A stretch of 30,139 bases of DNA. It comes from UBA1234 sp964400015. GTDB taxonomy: Bacteria > Bacillota > Clostridia > TANB77 > UBA1234. The position numbers were made by a program, and so were the translations under genes. Numbering within the stretch: position 1 is the first letter of the stretch; every line of letters starts with the position of its first letter. Below, in pieces: positions 24,470-30,139 of the stretch. The notes beneath the pieces were generated by a model that saw only the letters and a list, made by a program, of their open reading frames with translations, was not told the origin of the DNA and searched no databases. The stretch is from NCBI GenBank assembly GCA_964400015.1, contig CAYNRR010000017.1, positions 1 through 30,139 on the forward strand, in the 5' to 3' direction.

Positions 24470-26449
24470 CTAATTATTATTCATATCTGCAATCTTATTA
24501 ACGTTTGTTTCGATGAATTGGAATTCTCTTTGTGTTGGTCTAATTTCTAGAATTGCTGTTTCATTACCAACCTTAAGTAGTCCTTCACCTCTTGTAGCCG
24601 TAAGAAGATATGTAGCTTCACCTTCAGATAGTTTAAATACTTCTTTTAAATATTCAATTTCTGATTTATCTTGTGCTAAAAACAATTTAGTATCAGATGA
24701 GGTTAATACAGCTTGTGCTTCCTTGCTTTCGTAGAAGTCTTGGAATTTCTGCGAAATAACTGCTAAAGAAACATTTCTTTTTCTGGCACGTCTTGCCATT
24801 GTATTTAGGAAATCAACTGCTTCTGGATATGGTAGTAACATCCATGCTTCATCAACAAGCACTCTTTTCTTTCTAGCTTTTGATCTATCTTCTGAATTTT
24901 TCTTAACATATTTTTCCCAAATCCAAGATAGAAGAATTTGTTGTGCTAGAGGTCTTGCAAATCTTTCTTCTAGTTGTGAAATATCTAGATTTATGAATGG
25001 TGCTCCATCCAAAAGTTCGAATGTTGATTGTCCATCGAAATATGCCATTTGTCCATCAAATTCACGAGTATATTGTCTCATAACTTTGATTAAGTAACTG
25101 AAATGGAATTGATAGTCAATGTTATCGTTCTCTTGTGATTTTCTAAGTAATCTTCTGTACCAAGAACCTATTGTAGGTAGTTCCTTTTTCTTTCTTGTAA
25201 GTCTTGTTCCAAGAGAAACATCATCATCTGCATATATACTGTTTGGATTGTTACTGATGCCGTAAGCTTGATATTCTTCACCAACAGTTTCAGCAATAAT
25301 CTGTTTTGTAATTTCGTTTACTTCTTCTGAACGTGTACTACCTCTTGCCATAGTAACCAATACGTTTGTAACGTCTTCAACTTTGTTTTCAACATTAAGT
25401 ACTGTTCTTTCTTTACCTGTGATTTCATCTTTAACAATTTCAGGTTCAATATCGAAAATATTGATAATAGTTTGTGAGCTTGGACTAATTACGACATTTA
25501 TTCCACCTAAGCTCTCTGCAACAACGCCATATTCACCTTCGGCATCTAGTGCCAAACTTTCAATTCCCATAAGAACTGATGAACGTGCAGTTATTGTTTT
25601 TATAGTAACACCTTTACCAGCACCAGACTTACCGAATATAACCATGTTGTAGTTAGTTAGTGATGGATGGAAGTTATCATATAATATAGGTAATCCGGTT
25701 TGCTTATCAAATCCTAGTGGAATACCTGTTGAATGTCCAATTTCTGAACATACGAATGGGAAAACTGTTCCCATAGAGCTTCTATCAAAAGTATGTTTTT
25801 TAGTAATGTAACTTCTGTTAAATGGAAGATTTGATTTAAACGCTTCCTCTTGAACAGCCCAAGCTGTTTTTATATTAACAAGTCCTTTTGACATTTCCAT
25901 TGATAAAAGTTCTGACATTTTATCAAGTTCTTGTAAATCATAAGCAAATATTGTACAAACAATTGATGATTCAAACAATTTGTTAAAACCTGCTGCAATT
26001 TCGTCTCTTATACGTTCTGCTTCAATACGTTTGTCTTCAATAAGTCTTTCTCTGTTAATATCACCACGTTTTTGAGCAACAATTCTTTCAGATTCAAGTG
26101 ATACGATAATTTTGTTTAAGTTATTTTGTGATGTCGCTTCACTTATAGGATTTATAAATACCGATGTGTTTATATCACCAAAATTATACATAGCCCTTAA
26201 GAAATATGGGAACGTTGCCATTCTAGGAAGTCCAGAAACATAGTGACTTCTTGCATATCTAGTTATACTAGACATTATTGCTATATGATTTAAATTTGAT
26301 GTATCTATTCCTGATGGGGCTATAAGATCTTTAATAGTCTTTTTATTTTTTACAATCGAATTATATTTTTCATCTTCGTTTTGTACATTAAAAGCACTAG
26401 CTTGATTTTCCCCAGTAGTAGATAACGCTTTTTTATCTTTCTTCGCCAT
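24470..26449 (-). CDS. virB4: VirB4-like T4SS ATPase
   Basis: The conserved ATPase that powers type IV secretion at the inner face of the membrane. The 659-residue protein has an amino part (about 60-200) with YVSGLPRMATFPYFLRAMYNF and a coiled-coil-like Glu/Arg stretch, then the RecA-like motor. The Walker A is FGKSGAGKG (Gly273 to Gly280), unusual in having Gly where Ser or Thr normally follows the Lys. The Walker B is VLVDEAW (Asp533, Glu534), and the downstream NVSLAVISQKFQDF carries the conserved Gln. No membrane helix is seen. GAGGAG lies just before the ATG at 26449. It lies 21 bases after the TraC-like gene, matching the PrgI, TraC-like, VirB4 order of Gram-positive and candidate-phyla T4SS loci. 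No second ATPase of VirB11 or VirD4 type is in the window. Confidence 0.9.
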   Translation of the reverse strand: MAKKDKKALSTTGENQASAFNVQNEDEKYNSIVKNKKTIKDLIAPSGIDTSNLNHIAIMSSITRYARSHYVSGLPRMATFPYFLRAMYNFGDINTSVFINPISEATSQNNLNKIIVSLESERIVAQKRGDINRERLIEDKRIEAERIRDEIAAGFNKLFESSIVCTIFAYDLQELDKMSELLSMEMSKGLVNIKTAWAVQEEAFKSNLPFNRSYITKKHTFDRSSMGTVFPFVCSEIGHSTGIPLGFDKQTGLPILYDNFHPSLTNYNMVIFGKSGAGKGVTIKTITARSSVLMGIESLALDAEGEYGVVAESLGGINVVISPSSQTIINIFDIEPEIVKDEITGKERTVLNVENKVEDVTNVLVTMARGSTRSEEVNEITKQIIAETVGEEYQAYGISNNPNSIYADDDVSLGTRLTRKKKELPTIGSWYRRLLRKSQENDNIDYQFHFSYLIKVMRQYTREFDGQMAYFDGQSTFELLDGAPFINLDISQLEERFARPLAQQILLSWIWEKYVKKNSEDRSKARKKRVLVDEAWMLLPYPEAVDFLNTMARRARKRNVSLAVISQKFQDFYESKEAQAVLTSSDTKLFLAQDKSEIEYLKEVFKLSEGEATYLLTATRGEGLLKVGNETAILEIRPTQREFQFIETNVNKIADMNNN

Positions 26450-26470
26450 TTTATCTCCTCCTCATAATTC

Positions 26471-27820
26471 TTAAAGATTATAATTTATTGGATTCGTTTC
26501 ATCTGTTGTAATGTTATTATTTTCATCCGTAATTGGATTTATAGTTGTTGTACCCGTAGTAGTTGTGTCCTCTGTTGGTGTTTCGATAGTTGTAGCTGTA
26601 TCGCTTTCTATTCCCTCACCTTTTAATTCTATTTGATTTCTTTTTAGCATTTCTTCAGCTTCTTCAACATCTATTATTGGAACTTTCATTTGTGAGTTTA
26701 AATCTGTTAATGCTACGTCAACAACTGTTGGATCAAATTGATCACTATTATCAAGAATCAATTGCATTGCTTGTGCTTTTGCAGAATCGCTTAATTCTTC
26801 TTCATATGTAATGTCATTTGATTTTCTTAATCTTTCTACGGCTTTCTTAAGTGCAAGCTCAGCTTCTGCAACAGCTTGTTCTTTTACTGCATTATCTATA
26901 GCAATTTGTTTCTTTTCAAGAACATCTTGTGCTGTAGAATATAATCTATAGAAGCCATTATCAATAGCTTTCTTAATGTTGTATACGTCTGCTTCATCTT
27001 TGTTATATGCGATATATAACATTTCAGCAAGTTCGTCTGATTTCATTATTTTACTTTCAACTCCACAAGGTGTAAGAGCACCCGAAATACTTCTACATCT
27101 TGTATAAAGTTCTGAATAAGCAAGGTCATGTGCTTCCTCTTTAGTAAAGTTTGTTGCAAGTCCTAACTCTGATGCATAGTATGAAACAACTACATAATAT
27201 TTTCTTTGAAGAATGTTTTTATTCAAACTCATTTTTTCTACATAGTTTACTATGTCTGCACCATACTCTAATAATGTCTTTTTCTTTCTTACTTCAAAAT
27301 CCAAAGCTTCTTTTTCTTTCAAAGTAAGTTTATTAGCTCTTTTCATATTATAAGCTGCATTTTCTGCTTTGTTATAATCTTCATTAAGCATTCCTAATCT
27401 ATCTTTATAAGTTTTTATACTTTCTTCCAAGTTTAAAGATCTTGCTTGTACATACAACTGAATAGGATATTTTAAAGTATTCAAGAAATTACTAAATCCT
27501 TCTTCAACTGCAAGCATTTCTGTTTCAGACATAAGGTCATAATTTATACCTTGACATCTAAGTACCATTACAAACTTATTTCCATTGTCTTGGATAATCA
27601 TATCATCTTCTATTTTGTCAAATTCCATAAACTGCATTACATCACGTCTGTTAAATGTAGCCTTAGGGTTAGTTTTTGTTAATTCTTTTTGACTGTTTTC
27701 TTCTAGTCTAGTTGAATTTCCTTTGCTGCTCATAATCATCAAAACTAATATTGCTCCAAGAGCACACATCAAAACCCCAATTAGCACAATAATCAGCGTA
27801 TCAACACCATTGCCTAGCAT
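26471..27820 (-). CDS. TraC-like (VirB4 amino-domain) T4SS protein
   Basis: A membrane-anchored partner of VirB4 that looks like the VirB4/TraC amino-terminal domain made as a separate protein. Of its 449 residues, 8-30 form a membrane helix. The domain signature follows: FMEFDKIEDDMIIQDNGNKF, then MVLRCQGINYDLMS and FLNTLKYPIQLYVQARSLNL. Two charged helical stretches (about 128-180 and 295-345) look like coiled coils. The last 50 residues are a Thr/Asn-rich, probably disordered tail. No Walker motifs are present, so it cannot be the motor. It lies 24 bases after PrgI and 21 before VirB4. The coiled coils and tail make it longer than simple TraC-like domain proteins as I know them. Scaffold between channel and motor is the likely role. 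Confidence 0.78.
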   Translation of the reverse strand: MLGNGVDTLIIVLIGVLMCALGAILVLMIMSSKGNSTRLEENSQKELTKTNPKATFNRRDVMQFMEFDKIEDDMIIQDNGNKFVMVLRCQGINYDLMSETEMLAVEEGFSNFLNTLKYPIQLYVQARSLNLEESIKTYKDRLGMLNEDYNKAENAAYNMKRANKLTLKEKEALDFEVRKKKTLLEYGADIVNYVEKMSLNKNILQRKYYVVVSYYASELGLATNFTKEEAHDLAYSELYTRCRSISGALTPCGVESKIMKSDELAEMLYIAYNKDEADVYNIKKAIDNGFYRLYSTAQDVLEKKQIAIDNAVKEQAVAEAELALKKAVERLRKSNDITYEEELSDSAKAQAMQLILDNSDQFDPTVVDVALTDLNSQMKVPIIDVEEAEEMLKRNQIELKGEGIESDTATTIETPTEDTTTTGTTTINPITDENNNITTDETNPINYNL

Positions 27821-27844
27821 ACATTCATCCTCCTTTATTTATCT

Positions 27845-28237
27845 TTAGTTTTTTTGTATTGGCAAAACTTCTTCTGCCATTACGTTTTCATCTTTACTTG
27901 TTTCATAATCTGTTTGGTCATACAAATAAATTTTTCTATTTTTTTTGAAAGCAAAATATTTTTTAATTACGTCTCTAATATACTCTCCTCCTGTTTTTTT
28001 AAACAAACTGAAAGCGTTAGATTCAGGCACTTTCATTTGACCAATAACAAAACCTATAGCTGCACAAATCGCAAGTAATACCCAGCCTACAATATCTGCA
28101 TTCAGTAATGAGGCTATACTGAAAAAGAATGCGCCAATTGCTATTCCAATTAGCAATCCTATAAATCCTTTAGGTGTGAATATCAATAAAATACGTGCAT
28201 CACCATCTACTTCTCTTGGTATCAAGTGTGTTCCCAT
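27845..28237 (-). CDS. PrgI-family (VirB3-like) T4SS membrane protein
   Basis: Small inner-membrane T4SS subunit of the PrgI family, the Gram-positive counterpart of VirB3, which docks VirB4 to the membrane. The 130 residues open with the family's IPREVDGDARIL motif, followed by two membrane helices (about 24-42 and 46-65, FIGLLIGIAIGAFFF and WVLLAICAAIGFVIG). A KVPESNAF segment and a basic tail (KKYFAFKKNRKIYLYD) come next. The start is ATG at 28237, with AGGAGGTG just before it; a frame opening at 28261 has no ribosome site. It is the first gene of the machine transcript, downstream of its own extended -10 promoter and separated from the pilins by a terminator. Confidence 0.87.
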   Translation of the reverse strand: MGTHLIPREVDGDARILLIFTPKGFIGLLIGIAIGAFFFSIASLLNADIVGWVLLAICAAIGFVIGQMKVPESNAFSLFKKTGGEYIRDVIKKYFAFKKNRKIYLYDQTDYETSKDENVMAEEVLPIQKN

Positions 28238-28280
28238 AGTACACCTCCTAATCTTTTGCATAATAAACCTATCTAATACT

Positions 28281-28286
28281 ATTATA
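28281..28286 (-). promoter_or_regulatory. Extended -10 promoter for the PrgI-to-VirB6 operon
   Basis: On the minus strand TGCTATAAT forms a TG-extended perfect -10; the -35 region is weak. It lies after the pilin terminator (28364-28402) and about 44 bases before the PrgI start, so the machine genes have a promoter separate from the pilins. Confidence 0.6.
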
Positions 28287-28363
28287 GCATATTCATATAA
28301 TTTAAAGTAGAAAAATGTAAATTTTTTTCATTTTTCTTCGAAATTTAATGGTTTTGTAATAAA

Positions 28364-28402
28364 AATGAAAAAGAAGACCTTAATCAGCCTTCCTTTTCAT
28401 TT
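28364..28402 (-). terminator. Terminator after the fourth pilin gene
   Basis: On the minus strand, arms 28386-28402 and 28364-28380 pair over about 17 positions with a few mismatches, around a five-base loop, and are followed by TTTTTATTAC. It starts ten bases after the pilin stop and separates pilin from machine transcription. Confidence 0.8.
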
Positions 28403-28411
28403 TTATTATAC

Positions 28412-28777
28412 TTATTGTGCAGCACTTTGTGCGGCGTCTATTATTGTACCTGCTAAGCCAGTTGTTAAACCACCTTCACCTGCCGCAACTCCTGCAACTA
28501 TATTAGCTACTCCAGATGCACAAATTATAAAAAATGCACCTATTAAATAGTTTACAGAACCTTTCTTCACATCTGCTTTTTCATTGGCAGGTGACATAGC
28601 ATACTTCATGCCTACAAAGCCCAGCATGGCTATTGCAACTGCATAACCAGCATAAGCTATGGCATTAACTATTTTTGTAACACTGCCTTGAATTGCATCA
28701 ACAGAACTAGCATAAGCATAGTTTGTCATCATTAAAATAGTCATATATAAACTAACAAATTTCTTAAAATTTTTCAT
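28412..28777 (-). CDS. VirB2/TrbC-like pilin, fourth copy
   Basis: Predicted T4SS pilin-type subunit of 121 residues. It has a signal peptide ending near NYAYASS, then two membrane helices separated by a short polar loop. The loop holds the motif shared by all four copies, here GMKYAMSPANEKADVKKGS. It is the longest of the set at the carboxyl end, with a Gly/Ala-rich extension (VAAGEGGLTTGLAG). The start is ATG at 28777, after GGCGGGTGA; a frame opening at 28870 runs through the upstream terminator and lacks a ribosome site. Transcription probably comes by readthrough of the terminator at 28801-28830, as I see no good promoter of its own. Confidence 0.82.
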   Translation of the reverse strand: MKNFKKFVSLYMTILMMTNYAYASSVDAIQGSVTKIVNAIAYAGYAVAIAMLGFVGMKYAMSPANEKADVKKGSVNYLIGAFFIICASGVANIVAGVAAGEGGLTTGLAGTIIDAAQSAAQ

Positions 28778-28800
28778 AAAATCACCCGCCTTATTTTTGG

Positions 28801-28830
28801 TAATAAAAAAGCGTCCTAAGGGACACTTTT
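28801..28830 (-). terminator. Terminator or attenuator between the third and fourth pilin genes
   Basis: On the minus strand AAAAGTGTCC pairs with GGACGCTTTT (one wobble, loop CTTA) and is followed by TTATTA. It lies between two pilin genes read in the same direction, so it may set the ratio of the two products. Confidence 0.7.
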
Positions 28831-28841
28831 TATTCTGTTGA

Positions 28842-29180
28842 TTAACCTGCGTCTTCAATATCACTACCAAGTTTTCTAAGAACAGTCAATATACCAGAGC
28901 AAGCAAATATAATTACAGCACCAATTACATAGTTAATTGAGCCTTTCTTCAAGTCTGCCTTTTCATTAGCAGAAGCCATAGTGTATTTTATACCTACGTA
29001 TAAAAGCATACCCGTGGCAAATGCTACAGCTATAGCTTGAATAATACCTAGGATAACTCCTAATATATTATCTAGTGTAGAATTTTCTTTTATTGTTATT
29101 GTTTTAGCAAAAGCCATGCTGCAAACGCCAAGTGTCATTGTCCATGACATTAACATACTAAAAAACTTTTTCTTATTCAT
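28842..29180 (-). CDS. VirB2/TrbC-like pilin, third copy
   Basis: Predicted pilin-type T4SS subunit of 112 residues. It has a signal peptide ending near CSMAFAKT, then a mature chain with two membrane helices around the loop motif GIKYTMASANEKADLKKGS. It is closest to the first copy, which has GIKYTLASANEKANLK in the same place; the surrounding ATGMLLYVG and YVIGA segments also match. The start is ATG at 29180; the upstream GTG at 29189 lies inside the GGGGGTGA ribosome site. It begins 27 bases after the second copy and is probably transcribed with it from the promoter at 29588-29616. A terminator follows. Confidence 0.85.
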   Translation of the reverse strand: MNKKKFFSMLMSWTMTLGVCSMAFAKTITIKENSTLDNILGVILGIIQAIAVAFATGMLLYVGIKYTMASANEKADLKKGSINYVIGAVIIFACSGILTVLRKLGSDIEDAG

Positions 29181-29207
29181 AAATTTCACCCCCTTTAATT
29201 ATAAGTC

Positions 29208-29546
29208 CTAATAATCTAATACTCCACCGTTTTCAACTTTAAAAATGCTAATTATCGCTGGACCTATAACAGCAGCGCCAAAGCATAAAAACGTGCCTAC
29301 AAGCCATGGAAGTAATGCCATCTTAGCATCACTTTTATCAGCAGCAGAAGATGCAACATATTTAATACCTATATGGATTATCTTTCCTACGCACGCACCG
29401 CCTGCAATAACTAACAAAACTTGTGTAACTTCTGTAAGAGGATCTATTATAGGCGTTAAATCTACTGCATAAGCAACATTCGTAAAGCACATTAAAATAA
29501 GTGCTGTATTAAATACTAAATCGAATAATTTGCTAATATTTTTCAC
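29208..29546 (-). CDS. VirB2/TrbC-like pilin, second and most divergent copy
   Basis: Predicted pilin-type subunit of 112 residues. It has a signal peptide ending near TNVAYAVD and two membrane helices around GIKYVASSAADKSDAKMA, so the shared Gly, Lys-Tyr and Lys positions are kept while much of the rest differs. A Cys in the first helix (GGACVGK) and one in the second are peculiar to this copy. The start is GTG at 29546, since GGGAGGTG lies six bases before it; an upstream frame opening at 29576 has no such site. It has its own sigmaA-like promoter. Divergence may mean a minor or adaptor subunit, not the main pilin; that is inference. Confidence 0.8.
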   Translation of the reverse strand: MKNISKLFDLVFNTALILMCFTNVAYAVDLTPIIDPLTEVTQVLLVIAGGACVGKIIHIGIKYVASSAADKSDAKMALLPWLVGTFLCFGAAVIGPAIISIFKVENGGVLDY

Positions 29547-29587
29547 TAAAACACCTCCCACATTAAACATTTTCACTGCATAATATA

Positions 29588-29616
29588 ATTATAATACTTA
29601 AAAATCTTTATTTCAA
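29588..29616 (-). promoter_or_regulatory. SigmaA-like promoter for the second and third pilin genes
   Basis: On the minus strand: TTGAAA (29611-29616), 17 bases, TATAAT (29588-29593). Predicted start of transcription is near 29581, about 35 bases before the GTG at 29546. Confidence 0.65.
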
Positions 29617-29638
29617 CATTTATAGACAGATTTATTGC

Positions 29639-29992
29639 TTAAAGTTCTCCTTTTAATTGCTCCATAATTTTTTCTACAAGAGCAAACGTGCCTGAAAGCG
29701 AAAGTAAAATTAGTGCACCTATTACATATTTTATAGATGCAGCTTTTAAATTTGCCTTTTCATTAGCAGATGCAAGGGTGTATTTTATACCCACATACAT
29801 AAGCATACCTGTTGCTACAGCTACACCAGCAGCCTCAACCCAACCCAAAACTTCTCCTATCATGTCATTCATTTTATCAGATGGCATTTCTGGTGTAGGA
29901 TCTGGTATCAAGCCACCTGCAAAAACAATATTCGACATTGCAAAAAGAATACCTATTGTCATTATTATACTAAATATTTTATTTTTCTTCAT
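29639..29992 (-). CDS. VirB2/TrbC-like pilin, first copy
   Basis: Predicted pilin-type T4SS subunit of 117 residues. It has a signal peptide ending near SNIVFAGG, a short exported loop (IPDPTPEMPSDKMND), then two membrane helices around GIKYTLASANEKANLKAAS and a short polar end. In VirB2/TrbC pilins such two-helix chains are extruded from the membrane to build the pilus or channel lining. The start is ATG at 29992, after GGAGAG at 30001-30006; the frame extends to 30064 but that part overlaps the promoter region. It is the first gene of the locus within the window and is driven by two staggered promoters. Confidence 0.85.
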   Translation of the reverse strand: MKKNKIFSIIMTIGILFAMSNIVFAGGLIPDPTPEMPSDKMNDMIGEVLGWVEAAGVAVATGMLMYVGIKYTLASANEKANLKAASIKYVIGALILLSLSGTFALVEKIMEQLKGEL

Positions 29993-30014
29993 AATCTTCA
30001 CTCTCCAAAATGCC

Positions 30015-30055
30015 TGTATATAATAAATGATACAATATGTCAAAAAAAATGTCAA
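30015..30055 (-). promoter_or_regulatory. Two staggered sigmaA-like promoters at the head of the T4SS locus
   Basis: On the minus strand: TTGACA (30050-30055), 17 bases, TATCAT (30027-30032); and TTGACA (30038-30043), 17 bases, TATACA (30015-30020). Both have a consensus -35 and are offset by 12 bases. The upstream pair leaves a more usual leader before the ribosome site at 30001-30006. A third TTGACA at 30093-30098 has only a poor -10. No gene is visible from 30056 to the window end. Confidence 0.65.
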
Positions 30056-30139
30056 TTCTATCAATTATTATTTGTAAGCTCTGTTGTAGGTTTGTCAAAC
30101 ATATGTCACACTCACTTAGATACGCTTGCATTTGAAATA

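Noticed and set aside
11313..30055. Integrative conjugative element
   Set aside because: No relaxase, coupling protein, integrase, tRNA target or flanking direct repeats were found within the window; it stays possible only if those genes lie beyond the right edge.

Overview
The window is a low-GC chromosomal segment, probably from an uncultured, endospore-forming member of the Bacillota (Clostridia-like). The reasons are the AT-rich, Lys/Asn/Ile-heavy genes, strong AGGAGG-type ribosome sites, sigmaA-like promoters, a recognisable YpeB spore-germination protein and a Gram-positive style type IV secretion system (T4SS) with a PrgI protein. I cannot name the genus from the sequence alone.

Left part (1-11.3 kb) holds ordinary chromosomal cargo in short units: a small two-helix membrane protein (-); a radical SAM/SPASM protein (+); a minus-strand operon of S66 peptidase, lipoprotein and flavin reductase; a GC-richer minus-strand gene for a membrane-anchored, Pro-rich repeat protein, followed by a roughly 350-bp stretch packed with inverted repeats; an APH-fold kinase and an HD hydrolase (+); ypeB (-); an MGDG-synthase/UgtP-type glycosyltransferase (+); and an unknown protein (-).

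Right part (11.3-30.06 kb) is one large minus-strand T4SS locus, read from right to left. Four small VirB2/TrbC-like pilin genes come first, with their own promoters and terminators. A terminator and a new promoter follow, then PrgI (VirB3-like), a TraC-like VirB4 amino-domain protein, the VirB4 ATPase and a 19-bp hairpin. After these come five consecutive VirB6/TrbL-like polytopic proteins of very different length (about 422, 635, 998, 1397 and 859 aa), the first broken by a frameshift as sequenced. A rho-independent terminator closes the operon at about 11.28 kb.

The window contains the parts needed for an inner-membrane T4SS channel (pilins, VirB3, VirB4, VirB6) but no relaxase, VirD4/TcpA coupling protein, VirB8/TcpC, cell-wall hydrolase or integrase. 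The expansion to four pilins and five VirB6-like proteins with long unrelated tails is the most unusual thing here. It resembles, by convergence, the multiple VirB6 genes of the Rickettsiales vir homolog system. My inference is a chromosomal, possibly non-conjugative T4SS-like machine whose VirB6 tails are specialised. Only 75-120 bp lie to the right of the first pilin, so further components could sit outside the window.
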